Program-made: the position numbers and the translations under genes
Notes under the pieces: generated by a model
Told to the model about the DNA's origin: nothing
Database searches by the model: none
The model's input: only the letters and a program-made list of their open reading frames with translations
Shown here: positions 18,535 through 28,412 of the stretch, in pieces
Position numbering within the stretch: the first letter of the stretch is position 1
Layout of the letters: every line of letters begins with the position of its first letter
Assembly (NCBI RefSeq): GCF_014204835.1
Contig: NZ_JACHMD010000001.1
Span: 1,302,001 to 1,366,000, forward strand
Origin: Microbacterium marinum
GTDB taxonomy: Bacteria > Actinomycetota > Actinomycetes > Actinomycetales > Microbacteriaceae
Direction: 5' to 3'
Length of the DNA stretch: 64,000 bases

Positions 18535-18749
18535 TGGTCAAGCCGACACGCGTCACGAACGCCATCCGCGAGCTGCGCACCGACCGCGGGCTCACCCAGG
18601 CCGACCTCGCCGGCGCCGTCGGCGTCACCCGCCAGACCCTGATCGCCATCGAACAGGGCAAGTACTCGCCCTCGCTCGAGATGGCCTTCCAGATCGTCCG
18701 CGTCCTCGACGTCCCCTTCGACGCGGCCTTCCAGTACCCGGAGGACTGA
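18534..18749 (+). CDS. short XRE-family helix-turn-helix regulator
   Basis: A 71-residue Cro/CI-type protein that is little more than a DNA-binding domain: [20 protein letters not shown], then [20 protein letters not shown]. Proteins of this size (YozG-like) usually sit after a small membrane-protein gene, as here, where the start overlaps the preceding stop. The two TGACA-containing dyads upstream of the operon are its likely target. Confidence 0.85.
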   Translation: MVKPTRVTNAIRELRTDRGLTQADLAGAVGVTRQTLIAIEQGKYSPSLEMAFQIVRVLDVPFDAAFQYPED

Positions 18750-18752
18750 CCC

Positions 18753-19739
18753 ATGACCGACACGATGACCGTCTGGCGCCAGCGCTGCTACGGTTCCGCC
18801 GACGCCGTCCGCCCCGAGACCGTCCCCGTCCCCGCACCGCGCGCCAGCGAGGTCCTGCTGCAGACGGATGCCGTCGCTCTCAACTCCGGCGACATCCACC
18901 TCATGCGCGGTGAGCCGGGACTCGTCCGCGTCGCGCTCGGCCTCCGCGGACCGCGCATCCGCGGCCGCGGCATGGATGTCGCCGGCACCGTCCTCGCCGT
19001 CGGCGACGGCGTCACCGAGTTCGCCGTCGGCGACGCCGTCGTGGGGTCGGGGCGCGAGACCCTCGCCGACCGCGTCGTCGTCCCCGCGAAGCGACTCACC
19101 CGCCTGCCCGAGACGGTCGCGCCCGCGATCGCGGCGACCCTGCCCATCGCCGGCAACACCGCCGTGCAGACCCTCGACGCCTGCCGCGTCGGCTCGGGCG
19201 CGCGCGTCCTCATCGCGGGAGCGGGCGGCGGCGTCGGCACCTTCCTCGTGCAGCTCGCCGCCGACCGCGGCGCCGAGGTGTGGGCGACGTGCGGAGAGCG
19301 CGCGCGACCCGTGCTCGAGCGTCTCGGCGCCGCGCGGACGTTCGACTACCGCGCGCTCGAACTCAGCGACCTGCCCCGCGGCAGGTTCGACGCCGTGGTC
19401 GACATCGCCGGCGAGCCGCCCCTCTCGGTCCTCCGCGACCTGCTCGCCCCCGGCGGCACCGCTGCCCTGGTCGGCGGCGACGGGCATCCCTTCTTCGGAC
19501 CCTTCGGACGCATCCTCCGCTCCGCCGTCACCCGCGGGCGGTTCCGCCCGATCACCGCGGTCACCCGCACCGAGACGACGGCGCAGCTGGTCGAGCTCGC
19601 GGCATCCGGTCGTCTCACCCCGCACCTCGAGCGCACCTTCCCGCTCTCGCAGGCCGGCGCCGCCCTCGCCTACGTCGAGGCGGGCCGCACCGTGGGCAAG
19701 GTCGTGGTCGTCCGCGACGGCCTTCGCCCACAAGGATGA
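18753..19739 (+). CDS. zinc-independent MDR-family NAD(P)-dependent oxidoreductase
   Basis: A 328-residue medium-chain dehydrogenase starting 3 bp after the XRE gene, so third in the operon. The GroES-like domain has VALNSGDIHLMRG and GMDVAGTVLAVGDGV, but none of the catalytic Zn ligands. The cofactor motif is GAGGGVG (about 155). This is the quinone-oxidoreductase/zeta-crystallin type, probably NADPH-dependent and acting on small carbonyls. Control by the XRE regulator is inferred from gene order. Confidence 0.85.
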   Translation: MTDTMTVWRQRCYGSADAVRPETVPVPAPRASEVLLQTDAVALNSGDIHLMRGEPGLVRVALGLRGPRIRGRGMDVAGTVLAVGDGVTEFAVGDAVVGSGRETLADRVVVPAKRLTRLPETVAPAIAATLPIAGNTAVQTLDACRVGSGARVLIAGAGGGVGTFLVQLAADRGAEVWATCGERARPVLERLGAARTFDYRALELSDLPRGRFDAVVDIAGEPPLSVLRDLLAPGGTAALVGGDGHPFFGPFGRILRSAVTRGRFRPITAVTRTETTAQLVELAASGRLTPHLERTFPLSQAGAALAYVEAGRTVGKVVVVRDGLRPQG

Positions 19740-19752
19740 AGCCGACTGGGCT

Positions 19753-19872
19753 TTGCAGGAATCCGAGTATGTCAGCCGTGACGAGGCACGAGAGGGCTTC
19801 GTTGTCGGATTCTGCTTCGACAACACCGATCGGCCCGCCTGCTCCGATTTCAAGGAAGATGATTGGCGCTAG
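19753..19872 (+). pseudogene. short protein-like frame, possible gene remnant
   Basis: After the dehydrogenase stop, one frame runs to a TAG at 19870-19872 and reads DEADWALQESEYVSRDEARE, then GFVVGFCFDNTDRP and FKEDDWR. This composition is protein-like and unlike the Arg/Pro/Ala-rich shadows typical here. The only possible starts are TTG 19753 or an overlap into the upstream gene, and no SD is visible. It may be the 3-prime end of a lost gene. GC is also lower than in neighbouring genes. Confidence 0.35.
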
Positions 19873-19926
19873 CTCGACTGGGTGAAGCAGGCAACAGCTC
19901 AGCTATCGTCTGCACGCGGACGCGTG

Positions 19927-20418
19927 TCAGCCGGCGCACGCGATCTGAGCGGGTGGGGTGAACTCGATACCAAGCTCTACATCGAGGTCGCAAACGGACC
20001 CGAGGAAGCCTTCCGCGAAACTCGCACTCAGTGGTGGCCGACTGCTCGCGGACGAAGACGCCCAAACGATCATTTCTGAAACCGCCGCACCCGCTCGGGC
20101 CGGCCCGCAATGCTGACCCATGTTCTCGCCCGTTTGGGTGAACAGATCATTCATGGGAGCTGAGGCCTCGTCGATCTCAGCGGCTGAGGAGGCCCTGTCC
20201 ATTCGATCCATCGCTGCATTTAGAAGCTCGATCGATTCTGCCGTCGAAGTCTTGCAACTGTCCGGGGCGACGGTCTCTTGCGGCGATGCCACCTCGGCTT
20301 CAGATTGACTTGCTGTTGGCATAACAACGTCGTTGGGCGCTGCGGTGCTGCATCCCGCGCAGCTCAACACGATGATCGAGCATGCAACAAGTAGTGCGCT
20401 TATCGTTCTGGTCGGCAT
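19927..20418 (-). CDS. hypothetical lipoprotein
   Basis: A 163-residue protein from the second in-frame ATG (20418; GGAACC just upstream). The signal peptide ends SCAGC, a lipobox with Cys at about residue 23. The mature part is helical (ESIELLNAAMDRMDRASSAAEID) with four Cys residues that could form disulfides (DSCK, HCGP, VCDL, IACAG). No family recognised. It marks the last ordinary gene before the mobile region. Confidence 0.65.
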   Translation of the reverse strand: MPTRTISALLVACSIIVLSCAGCSTAAPNDVVMPTASQSEAEVASPQETVAPDSCKTSTAESIELLNAAMDRMDRASSAAEIDEASAPMNDLFTQTGENMGQHCGPARAGAAVSEMIVWASSSASSRPPLSASFAEGFLGSVCDLDVELGIEFTPPAQIACAG

Positions 20419-20644
20419 TGGTTCCTGCCCCCCGAGTCGCATGATAAAGACGTGCTCAGTCGTCTCTGATCGGGCTCCGTCGGCGTCAGCCTATAGCTCG
20501 AACCAGCCGCCCGAGGGGGGATCGCGATCGATGTCCGGGTCGAACGCAGACGACCACCGGGAGCATTTGGTGACCTCGATGAGAACGGTGGTCGGATCTT
20601 GAGGGGCTGACCTTCAAAGGCGCACACCGAGACTCGGCCTCCCC

Positions 20645-20741
20645 GCCAAAAACGATCGTTTTCGGCCGCATCGCGTGGAAGACGCTGAAACGCCCGCCGT
20701 AAACGTGGTCCAGAACTTGGTTTCGGTAAGGGTTTTCGGCG
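20645..20741 (+). repeat. res-like repeat, copy A
   Basis: First of four copies of a dispersed element. A 22-bp near-palindrome (20645-20666, core AACGATCGTT, one mismatch) is followed by an arm at 20687-20704 (GAAACGCCCGCCGTAAAC) and its partial inverse at 20720-20737 (GTTTCGGTAAGGGTTTTC). Arm spacing is identical to copy B. The rest of 20443-20832 contains no convincing gene. Confidence 0.8.
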
Positions 20742-20832
20742 CCCAGCGGCAAGCGCCGAGGTCTCGACACGCCGGTCTCCAACGCCGCTCGCGGACGTGG
20801 AGTCGCGTAATGTGTCGGCCGCGTCCGTTTGA

Positions 20833-22217
20833 GTGGTGGTCTTTCGCTTCGTTGCGATGATCAGCTGTCGTTAGTTTAGGCGGCGGTGATCTCGGGGAGT
20901 ATCACCGCCTCGTCGATGGTGGGGGTGGTCGCGGTGAGCTCGGTCATGGAGGCTTCGGAGAAGTAGCGGCGGTCGGCGGCTTCCCATTCGTCGTGTTGCT
21001 CGACGAGGACGGAGCCGGCCAGGCGGAGCAGGGCGGCGTTGTTCGGGAACACGCCAACGACGTCGGTGCGGCGCTTGATCTCCCGATTGAGGCGTTCCAG
21101 CGGGTTCGTGGACCAGATCTGTCGCCAATGCCGGGCGGGGAACGCTTTGAACGCGAGGATGTCGTCACGGGCGTCGGTGAGCATCACGGCGGTCTTGGGG
21201 TGGACGCGCTCGATCATGCGCACGACTTCGTCGAACTGGGCATCGATGTGCTCGGCGTCGGGTTGGGCGAAGATCGTGCGGATCACGCTGGCGACCATCT
21301 CCTGCCGGCCCTTCGGGAGGGCGGTCAGGACGTTGCGCATGAAGTGGACGCGGCAGCGCTGCCAGGCGGCGCCCTGCAACACGGTCGCTGCGGCCTTCTT
21401 CAGTCCGGCGTGGGCGTCGGAGATCACCAGCTTCACCCCGCCCAGACCTCGTGTCTTCAACGAGCGCAGGAACTGCTTCCAGAACTCCTCGGTCTCGCTG
21501 TCTCCGACATCGAAGCCCAGCACGACCCGCCGCCCGTCAGCGGCGACGCCGATCGCGACGACGACCGCCTGGGACACGACACGGTGGTCGATGCGGACCT
21601 TGCAGTAGGTCGCGTCGAGGAACACGTAGGGGTAGGCGATGTCAGACAGCGAGCGGTCGCGGAACGATGCGACCTCGGCGTCGAGCCCTTGGCAGATGCG
21701 GGACACCTCGGACTTCGAGATGCCAGTGTCAGCGCCGAGCGCTTTGACGAGGTCATCGACCTTCCGGGTTGAGACGCCGTGGAGGTAGGCCTCCATCACG
21801 ACCGCGAACAAGGCTTGGTCGACCCGGCGGCGCCGCTCCAGCAGCGACGGGAAGAACGACCCCTGCCGCAACTTCGGGATCCGCAACTCCAGATCCCCAG
21901 CCGTGGTCGACAGCACCCGCGGCCGGGAACCGTTGCGGGTAGTCGTGCGCTCGCTCGTGCGCTCGTAGGGGGCGGCGCCGATGAATGCGGCTGTCTCCGC
22001 GTCGATCAGCTCCTGGTAGAGCCGCTCGGTCGCGGCTCGGATGCGGTCGGTGGTGCCGGTGAGCTTCAGTTCCCCGAGCAGCTCGAGGAGGGCAGACTGG
22101 TCAAGAGCCATCGTGCGGTGTCGTCTTTCTGTGTGAGTTCTTGGTCGTTCTCACTGACCATCGCACGATGGCTCACCCCGTCGCGGTCACGACGCCGCGG
22201 GCCCGAAAGACCACCAC
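20833..22217 (-). mobile_element. IS256-family insertion sequence
   Basis: The transposase gene is bounded by terminal inverted repeats: GTGGTGGTCTTTCG at 20833-20846 and its exact complement at 22204-22217. The element is about 1.38 kb, normal for the family. No 8-9 bp target duplication is seen at the boundaries. Confidence 0.85.
20876..22111 (-). CDS. IS256-family transposase
   Basis: A 411-residue DDE transposase of the Mutator/IS256 group. It carries FLDATYCKVRIDHR (first Asp, about 166), LVISDAHAGLKKA (second Asp, about 230), the conserved CRVHFMRNVL (C/H motif) and NPLERLNREIKRRTDVVGVFPN with the third catalytic Glu. The frame is intact, so the element is potentially active. Confidence 0.95.
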   Translation of the reverse strand: MALDQSALLELLGELKLTGTTDRIRAATERLYQELIDAETAAFIGAAPYERTSERTTTRNGSRPRVLSTTAGDLELRIPKLRQGSFFPSLLERRRRVDQALFAVVMEAYLHGVSTRKVDDLVKALGADTGISKSEVSRICQGLDAEVASFRDRSLSDIAYPYVFLDATYCKVRIDHRVVSQAVVVAIGVAADGRRVVLGFDVGDSETEEFWKQFLRSLKTRGLGGVKLVISDAHAGLKKAAATVLQGAAWQRCRVHFMRNVLTALPKGRQEMVASVIRTIFAQPDAEHIDAQFDEVVRMIERVHPKTAVMLTDARDDILAFKAFPARHWRQIWSTNPLERLNREIKRRTDVVGVFPNNAALLRLAGSVLVEQHDEWEAADRRYFSEASMTELTATTPTIDEAVILPEITAA

Positions 22218-22263
22218 CCCGCGGGACTCCAGGTAATGTGTCACGTGTTAGAGAAGTGCGCCC

Positions 22264-22297
22264 AAAATCCCGGTGAGCCCACCGGGATTTCGTTTTT
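22264..22297 (+). terminator. rho-independent terminator
   Basis: AAATCCCGGTG-agcc-CACCGGGATTT is followed by CGTTTTT: a perfect stem with a T run. Confidence 0.85.
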
Positions 22298-22305
22298 GGC
22301 GTAGC

Positions 22306-22336
22306 AAGCCGGCCCCCTCTGGGACCGGCTTTTTCT
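22306..22336 (+). terminator. second rho-independent terminator in tandem
   Basis: AAGCCGGcCCC-ctct-GGGaCCGGCTT followed by TTTCT. It lies 9 bp after the first terminator. Nothing obviously transcribed lies between the IS256 end and the pair, so they probably belong to a transcript cut off by the IS insertion. Confidence 0.8.
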
Positions 22337-22405
22337 ATGCCTTCCCGCATCGACGGTTAGGCACGCTTCGGCCACGGCCGGACACTCCGAAAAGGAGGTG
22401 GCGAG

Positions 22406-22546
22406 ATGGACCACATGGTCTACATCATCTCGGTGCCTGCGACGGTCATCACGTCGATGACCGTATTCATCTGCAAGGCCCTGCCCTTGCTGTCGGACCG
22501 CGTGAACAAGCGCGCCCGACAGCTGCAGCGCGCCAAGCGGAAGTAA
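22406..22546 (+). CDS. 46-residue hydrophobic small protein
   Basis: A 46-codon gene with a near-perfect ribosome site (AAAGGAGGTGGCGAG-ATG), the strongest SD in the region. It reads MDHMVYIISVPATVITSMTV, then FICKALPLL and a basic tail (RVNKRARQLQRAKRK). That is one transmembrane helix followed by a positively charged cytoplasmic tail. It lies after two tandem terminators and 87 bp before cmtR. No family recognised; it could be a membrane-acting peptide or a regulatory small protein. Confidence 0.65.
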   Translation: MDHMVYIISVPATVITSMTVFICKALPLLSDRVNKRARQLQRAKRK

Positions 22547-22621
22547 CTGCAGACACCAGAAAATCGCTCATACGCCACTTCCAGGGGAGAACTCTGCCCA
22601 AAAATAGGTCAGCGCCGGATG

Positions 22622-22627
22622 TATAGT
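22622..22627 (+). promoter_or_regulatory. -10 box of cmtR (leaderless transcript)
   Basis: TATAGT lies 7 bp before the ATG at 22634 with no SD between, the layout of a leaderless actinobacterial gene. No good -35 is visible. Confidence 0.55.
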
Positions 22628-22633
22628 CATTGC

Positions 22634-22992
22634 ATGCTGACTCTTGCTTCGCGTGTGGACGTCATGAACCGTCTCGGTCGGGCGATGGCTGATCCGACGC
22701 GTTCCCGGATCCTGCTGTCACTCCTGGATGCGCCTGGGTATCCGGCGGAGTTGGCGCGCGAGCTCGACCTGTCGCGTACGAATGTGTCGAACCACCTGGC
22801 GTGCTTGCGGGGGTGTGGGCTGATTGTCGCTTCCCCGGAGGGAAGACGCACGCGATATGAGGTCGCGGACCCGCATCTCGCGTTGGGCTTGCGGCAGTTG
22901 CTCGAGGCGGTCGTCGCGGTGGACAAGGGCGTGGCTTGTACGGCGGATGGGTGCGAGTGCTGCGCGCCCACCGGCTCGGCGGAAGTCGCGCA

Positions 22993-22996
<4 letters not shown>
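22634..22996 (+). CDS. cmtR: CmtR-type ArsR/SmtB metal-sensing repressor (Cd/Pb)
   Basis: A 120-residue winged-helix repressor. With the ATG at 22634 the ligands Cys57 and Cys61 (HLACLRGCGL) and Cys102 fall at exactly the residue numbers of Mycobacterium tuberculosis CmtR, which binds Cd(II) and Pb(II) there. The tail has further Cys residues (TADGCECCAP). It overlaps the P-type ATPase gene (GTGA), so it is an autoregulated repressor of the efflux operon. The start chosen gives a leaderless message; the ATG five codons upstream would place the -10 inside the coding sequence. Confidence 0.92.
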
Positions 22997-25106
<2,110 letters not shown>

Positions 25107-25110
<4 letters not shown>

Positions 25111-25361
25111 ATGTTGCGCAGGTCGTGAGTACGGTGCAGTCAGGCTGGACTTCCGCGAGCCTCATCTTCGCTCTGGCCTCGACCGCACTTCTTGCGCTCG
25201 TCCTCATTGTCGGCGTCGTCCTCATCGTGAGGTTGGCTGCTACCCAGCGTCAGGCGCCCGGGCACTCTCATGACGCTTCGTGCGACAACGACGCATCCCA
25301 GGATCAGGTCGGTGGATCGGAAGCTACTGGGCAAGGATCACCGCCGCGAACTCCGCTGTGA
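25107..25361 (+). CDS. small membrane protein after metal ATPase
   Basis: An 84-residue protein whose ATG overlaps the ATPase stop (ATGA). It has one transmembrane helix (about 18-44) and a hydrophilic tail with HSHDASCD, a possible metal-binding cluster. The tight coupling suggests it works with the ATPase, but no family was recognised. Confidence 0.6.
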
Positions 25362-25447
25362 CGGTCCCCGCTGGGGCTGTCACCTCCGTATCCTCACAGC
25401 CACTGAATCACCGAGGTCGCCGAGTACCTGAGATAACTTTGAACTAC

Positions 25448-25870
25448 ATGTTTCGCATCTCGACGTCCGCACCGGATGCGACCCGTGACCGTTTGTTGAT
25501 AACGAGAATCGTGACGTGTGTCGCGCTGTCGTTACTGCTCCTCCTCACCGGCGCCGGTATCGGTCATGCGGAGGCCGCGGACGTGAGTGCCCCGTATTCG
25601 GGTACGGTGCAGACCGATCAGGAAGAACCACGGTCCGACAACGCTGTCACCGTTCCTACCGCGACGCAGGCAGAAGGCTTCGGTCTTGTCCTGTGCGCGA
25701 TCGGCCTGTTCTGCGGACTGCTCATCCTCTTGACACCCCAAGGCGGAGTACAGCGACGACGAGTGCACGTTTACGCTCGGTTGCGCCCCCTGCCCCTGTC
25801 GCTGATTCCTTGGGTTCAGGCGCCGCCCCGAGCCCCGACGCCTTCTCTGTTGAGCATCTCGCGGACGTGA
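25448..25870 (+). CDS. hypothetical membrane protein of metal island
   Basis: A 140-residue protein from ATG 25448. It has an N-terminal hydrophobic segment ending GIGHAEA (signal peptide or TM, about 20-42), an exported hydrophilic linker and a second TM (GFGLVLCAIGLFCGLLILL, about 78-97), then a basic Pro-rich tail. The start has no clear SD. It is co-directional with the island genes. Function not recognised. Confidence 0.5.
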   Translation: MFRISTSAPDATRDRLLITRIVTCVALSLLLLLTGAGIGHAEAADVSAPYSGTVQTDQEEPRSDNAVTVPTATQAEGFGLVLCAIGLFCGLLILLTPQGGVQRRRVHVYARLRPLPLSLIPWVQAPPRAPTPSLLSISRT

Positions 25871-26090
25871 CTGGTAGCTGACGGCACTCGCGTAGACCCT
25901 GACCGCGCCTCCCGTACGCCTCGCTCTGACCCGTCCTGCTACCTCTTCGATCGCGGCATCCAAGTCCCGTCCGCGATAACTAGCCGACGCGGTCTCTGCG
26001 GCACGCGCTGCTCACAGGTCACCGCATCTGAGCCGTCCATGGCTCTCATTGGCGCGCGCGATCTGCGCAGACGGAAGAAGGACACGAATC

Positions 26091-26747
26091 ATGAAAACAC
26101 CCGCGAAAGTGACGATCCTCGTCCTCGCCGGTCTCATCGCGGTGGTCATCGGAGCGATCCTCATCGCGGTGATGAACCGGCCTGCAGCCCCCGAACCTGA
26201 ACCCAGCGGAAGTGCCCTTCCAGGCACCCGGACCAACACACACATCCTGGATGAGGCCGGCCCCGACGCTCCCACGCTTGTCGAGTTCCTCGATTTTGAG
26301 TGCGAGGCCTGTGGCGGTCTCTACCCCGTGATCGAGCAGGTCCGCGAGCAGTACCGCGGCGATATCAACTACGCCATCCGGTACTTCCCCATCCCTTCTC
26401 ACGCCAACTCGATGAACGCTGCCCTCGCCGTCGAAGCCGCCGCCCAGCAGGGAAAGGTCGAGGACATGTACCACCGCATGTTCGAAACGCAAGCGGAGTG
26501 GGGGGAGCGCCAAAGCTCAGAGGCGCCCCGGTTCCGCACCTTCGCTGAAGAACTCGGGCTCGACATGACCGCGTTCGACGCGGCGGTCGCAGACCCGGAA
26601 ACACGAGCGCGCGTGGAGCTCGACTACAACGAAGGCATCGCATGGGACGTTCGAGGAACACCCACGTTCTTCCTGGACGGCGAGGTGCTCGAACTCACCC
26701 AGCTGAGCGATCTCACCGATGCGCTTGATGAGGCGATCTCCGACTGA
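26091..26747 (+). CDS. membrane-anchored DsbA-like thioredoxin protein
   Basis: A 218-residue protein from ATG 26091 (GAAGAAGGAC upstream). An N-terminal anchor (about 7-28) is followed by a DsbA/Thioredoxin_4 domain with Cys71-Glu-Ala-Cys74 and the cis-Pro loop GTPTFFLDG. It faces the cell exterior and should oxidise or isomerise disulfides. It is 45 bp upstream of ccsB, so the pair resembles a cytochrome c maturation or extracytoplasmic thiol module inside a metal-resistance island. Confidence 0.88.
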   Translation: MKTPAKVTILVLAGLIAVVIGAILIAVMNRPAAPEPEPSGSALPGTRTNTHILDEAGPDAPTLVEFLDFECEACGGLYPVIEQVREQYRGDINYAIRYFPIPSHANSMNAALAVEAAAQQGKVEDMYHRMFETQAEWGERQSSEAPRFRTFAEELGLDMTAFDAAVADPETRARVELDYNEGIAWDVRGTPTFFLDGEVLELTQLSDLTDALDEAISD

Positions 26748-26792
26748 TGGCCGACACACCGACACCGCACAACGGCTTGGATCGAGTCCCTC

Positions 26793-27839
26793 ATGGCTGA
26801 CCCGACGACTCTGACGCTCGATGACATCTCGCTGCTCCTGGTGTGGACGGCTATCGCGATCTACGCGCTCGGGTTCTTGGCGTACGCGACCGACCTTTCC
26901 CGCCGCTCATCGTCCACGGTGACGCCTCATCAGACGCCGGTCTTGGCAGGTTCGCGAACCGGGCCTGCGACGGGTCCCTCACCAGAAGACGATCCGCACA
27001 GTACTGCGGCCGCCCGTGGTCGCCTCGCGAGTGACAAAGCATCCCGCTATGTGTGGGCACGTATCGGCACCACGCTGACCACCCTCGGGTTTGTCCTCCA
27101 TCTGGGCGGTACCCTCGCGCGAGGAGTCGCCGCGGACCGTGTGCCGTGGGCGAATATGTATGAGTTCGCTCTGACGGGCACGCTTCTCATCGTTGCCGTC
27201 TACCTCACCGTGCTGCGACGGTACGATCTCCGATTCCTCGGTGCTTTCTTGATCGGAATGGTGGTCCTGCTCCTCGGGGGCGCGGCGCTGTCGTTCTACG
27301 TCGAAGTGACTCCCTTGATGGACCCGCTGAAGAGCGTCTGGCTGGTGATCCACGTCTTCGTCGCTTCCCTCGCGACGGCACTTTTCGCCATCGCCTGCGG
27401 ACTATCGGTCACGCAGCTCCTGCAGTCCAGACGAGAACGACACACGGCACCAACCCGCCGGCAAATCGCGCCGCCCGAACCCCCCGTGACTGCGAGAAAG
27501 CGAAGCTACCTCGACACCCTTCCTCCTGCGGACACTCTCGAAGCGTTGGCGTACCGCTTCGCGATCGTCGGATTCGTTGCGTGGACATTCACCCTCATCG
27601 CCGGCGCGATCTGGGCAAACGATTCATGGGGGCGCTACTGGGGCTTCGACACGAAGGAGGTATGGACCTTCGTGATTTGGGTTCTGTACGCGGGCTACAT
27701 TCACGCTCGCGCCACCAAAGGGTGGCGAGGAGTGCGGTCAGCATGGCTGTCGATCGTGGGCTTCGCCGCAGTCTTGTTCAACTTCACAGTCGTGAACATG
27801 TTCTTCAAAGGTCTCCACTCGTACTCAGGACTGAGCTGA
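26793..27839 (+). CDS. ccsB: CcsB/ResC-type cytochrome c biogenesis protein
   Basis: A 348-residue polytopic protein with the CcsA/CcsB heme-handling core: periplasmic His/Trp motifs, a tryptophan-rich loop (NDSWGRYWGFDTKEVW, about 272-287) and final helices ending VVNMFFKGLHSYSGLS. In System II it works with ResB to deliver heme to apocytochrome c. No ResB or CcdA is encoded in the window, so this copy either borrows the chromosomal partner or has another role. It lies 3 bp before lspA. Confidence 0.9.
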   Translation: MADPTTLTLDDISLLLVWTAIAIYALGFLAYATDLSRRSSSTVTPHQTPVLAGSRTGPATGPSPEDDPHSTAAARGRLASDKASRYVWARIGTTLTTLGFVLHLGGTLARGVAADRVPWANMYEFALTGTLLIVAVYLTVLRRYDLRFLGAFLIGMVVLLLGGAALSFYVEVTPLMDPLKSVWLVIHVFVASLATALFAIACGLSVTQLLQSRRERHTAPTRRQIAPPEPPVTARKRSYLDTLPPADTLEALAYRFAIVGFVAWTFTLIAGAIWANDSWGRYWGFDTKEVWTFVIWVLYAGYIHARATKGWRGVRSAWLSIVGFAAVLFNFTVVNMFFKGLHSYSGLS

Positions 27840-27842
27840 CCG

Positions 27843-28412
27843 ATGATCACCAAATCCACATCCACGGCGCTCACCGGAGCGCAGAGGGTCGCGCTGTTCT
27901 CTTTGACCGTCACCGTTGCCGCGCTCACCGCGTTAGTCGATCAAGCAACGAAAGCGACCGCGATCATGGAGCTCGCCCCCCGCGGACGTGTCCCTCTCCT
28001 AGGAGACCTTTTCGGGCTGCAGCTGGCGTTCAATCCGGGCACTGTCATGTCGCTCGGCGCCGACTCCACCTGGGTCTTGACGACGATCTCCGCGATCGCG
28101 TGCGCAGCGCTCCTCATCGGCGCGACCCGCGCCCGCTCAAAGGGGTGGTCGACCGCGATCGGCTTCGTGCTCGGAGGCGCGTCAGGCAACCTCCTCGATC
28201 GGTTCCTAGCGCCCCCGGGCGGAGGCAACGGGCACGTCATCGACTTCCTCGCCTACGGCAACCTCTTCATCGGCAACCTGGCCGACATCTTCATCGGCGT
28301 GGGGTTCGGCCTCGGGGTCCTCCTGTACGTGCGGAAGCATTCCGCAGGCCGCGACCGTCGGGTTCGCGTACGCCCTGAGCCTGCCAGCGCTGCAGTGGGG
28401 GAGCCGAGATGA
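27843..28412 (+). CDS. lspA: lipoprotein signal peptidase II (LspA), copy 1
   Basis: A 189-residue aspartic membrane peptidase with four TM segments. The catalytic pair is Asp119 (GNLLDRF) and Asp148 (NLADIF); substrate-side motifs VDQATK and LAFNPG are present. It is followed by a Gly-rich insert (APPGGGNGHVIDF). It overlaps the M23 peptidase start by 4 bp (ATGA). It cleaves prolipoproteins before the lipidated Cys. A second paralogue lies 2.3 kb downstream. Confidence 0.93.
   Translation: MITKSTSTALTGAQRVALFSLTVTVAALTALVDQATKATAIMELAPRGRVPLLGDLFGLQLAFNPGTVMSLGADSTWVLTTISAIACAALLIGATRARSKGWSTAIGFVLGGASGNLLDRFLAPPGGGNGHVIDFLAYGNLFIGNLADIFIGVGFGLGVLLYVRKHSAGRDRRVRVRPEPASAAVGEPR

Noticed and set aside
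18513..19853. 446-codon minus-strand frame opposite the XRE and MDR genes
   Set aside because: Low-complexity Gly/Asp/Ala frame with no motif; the plus-strand genes have clear domains.
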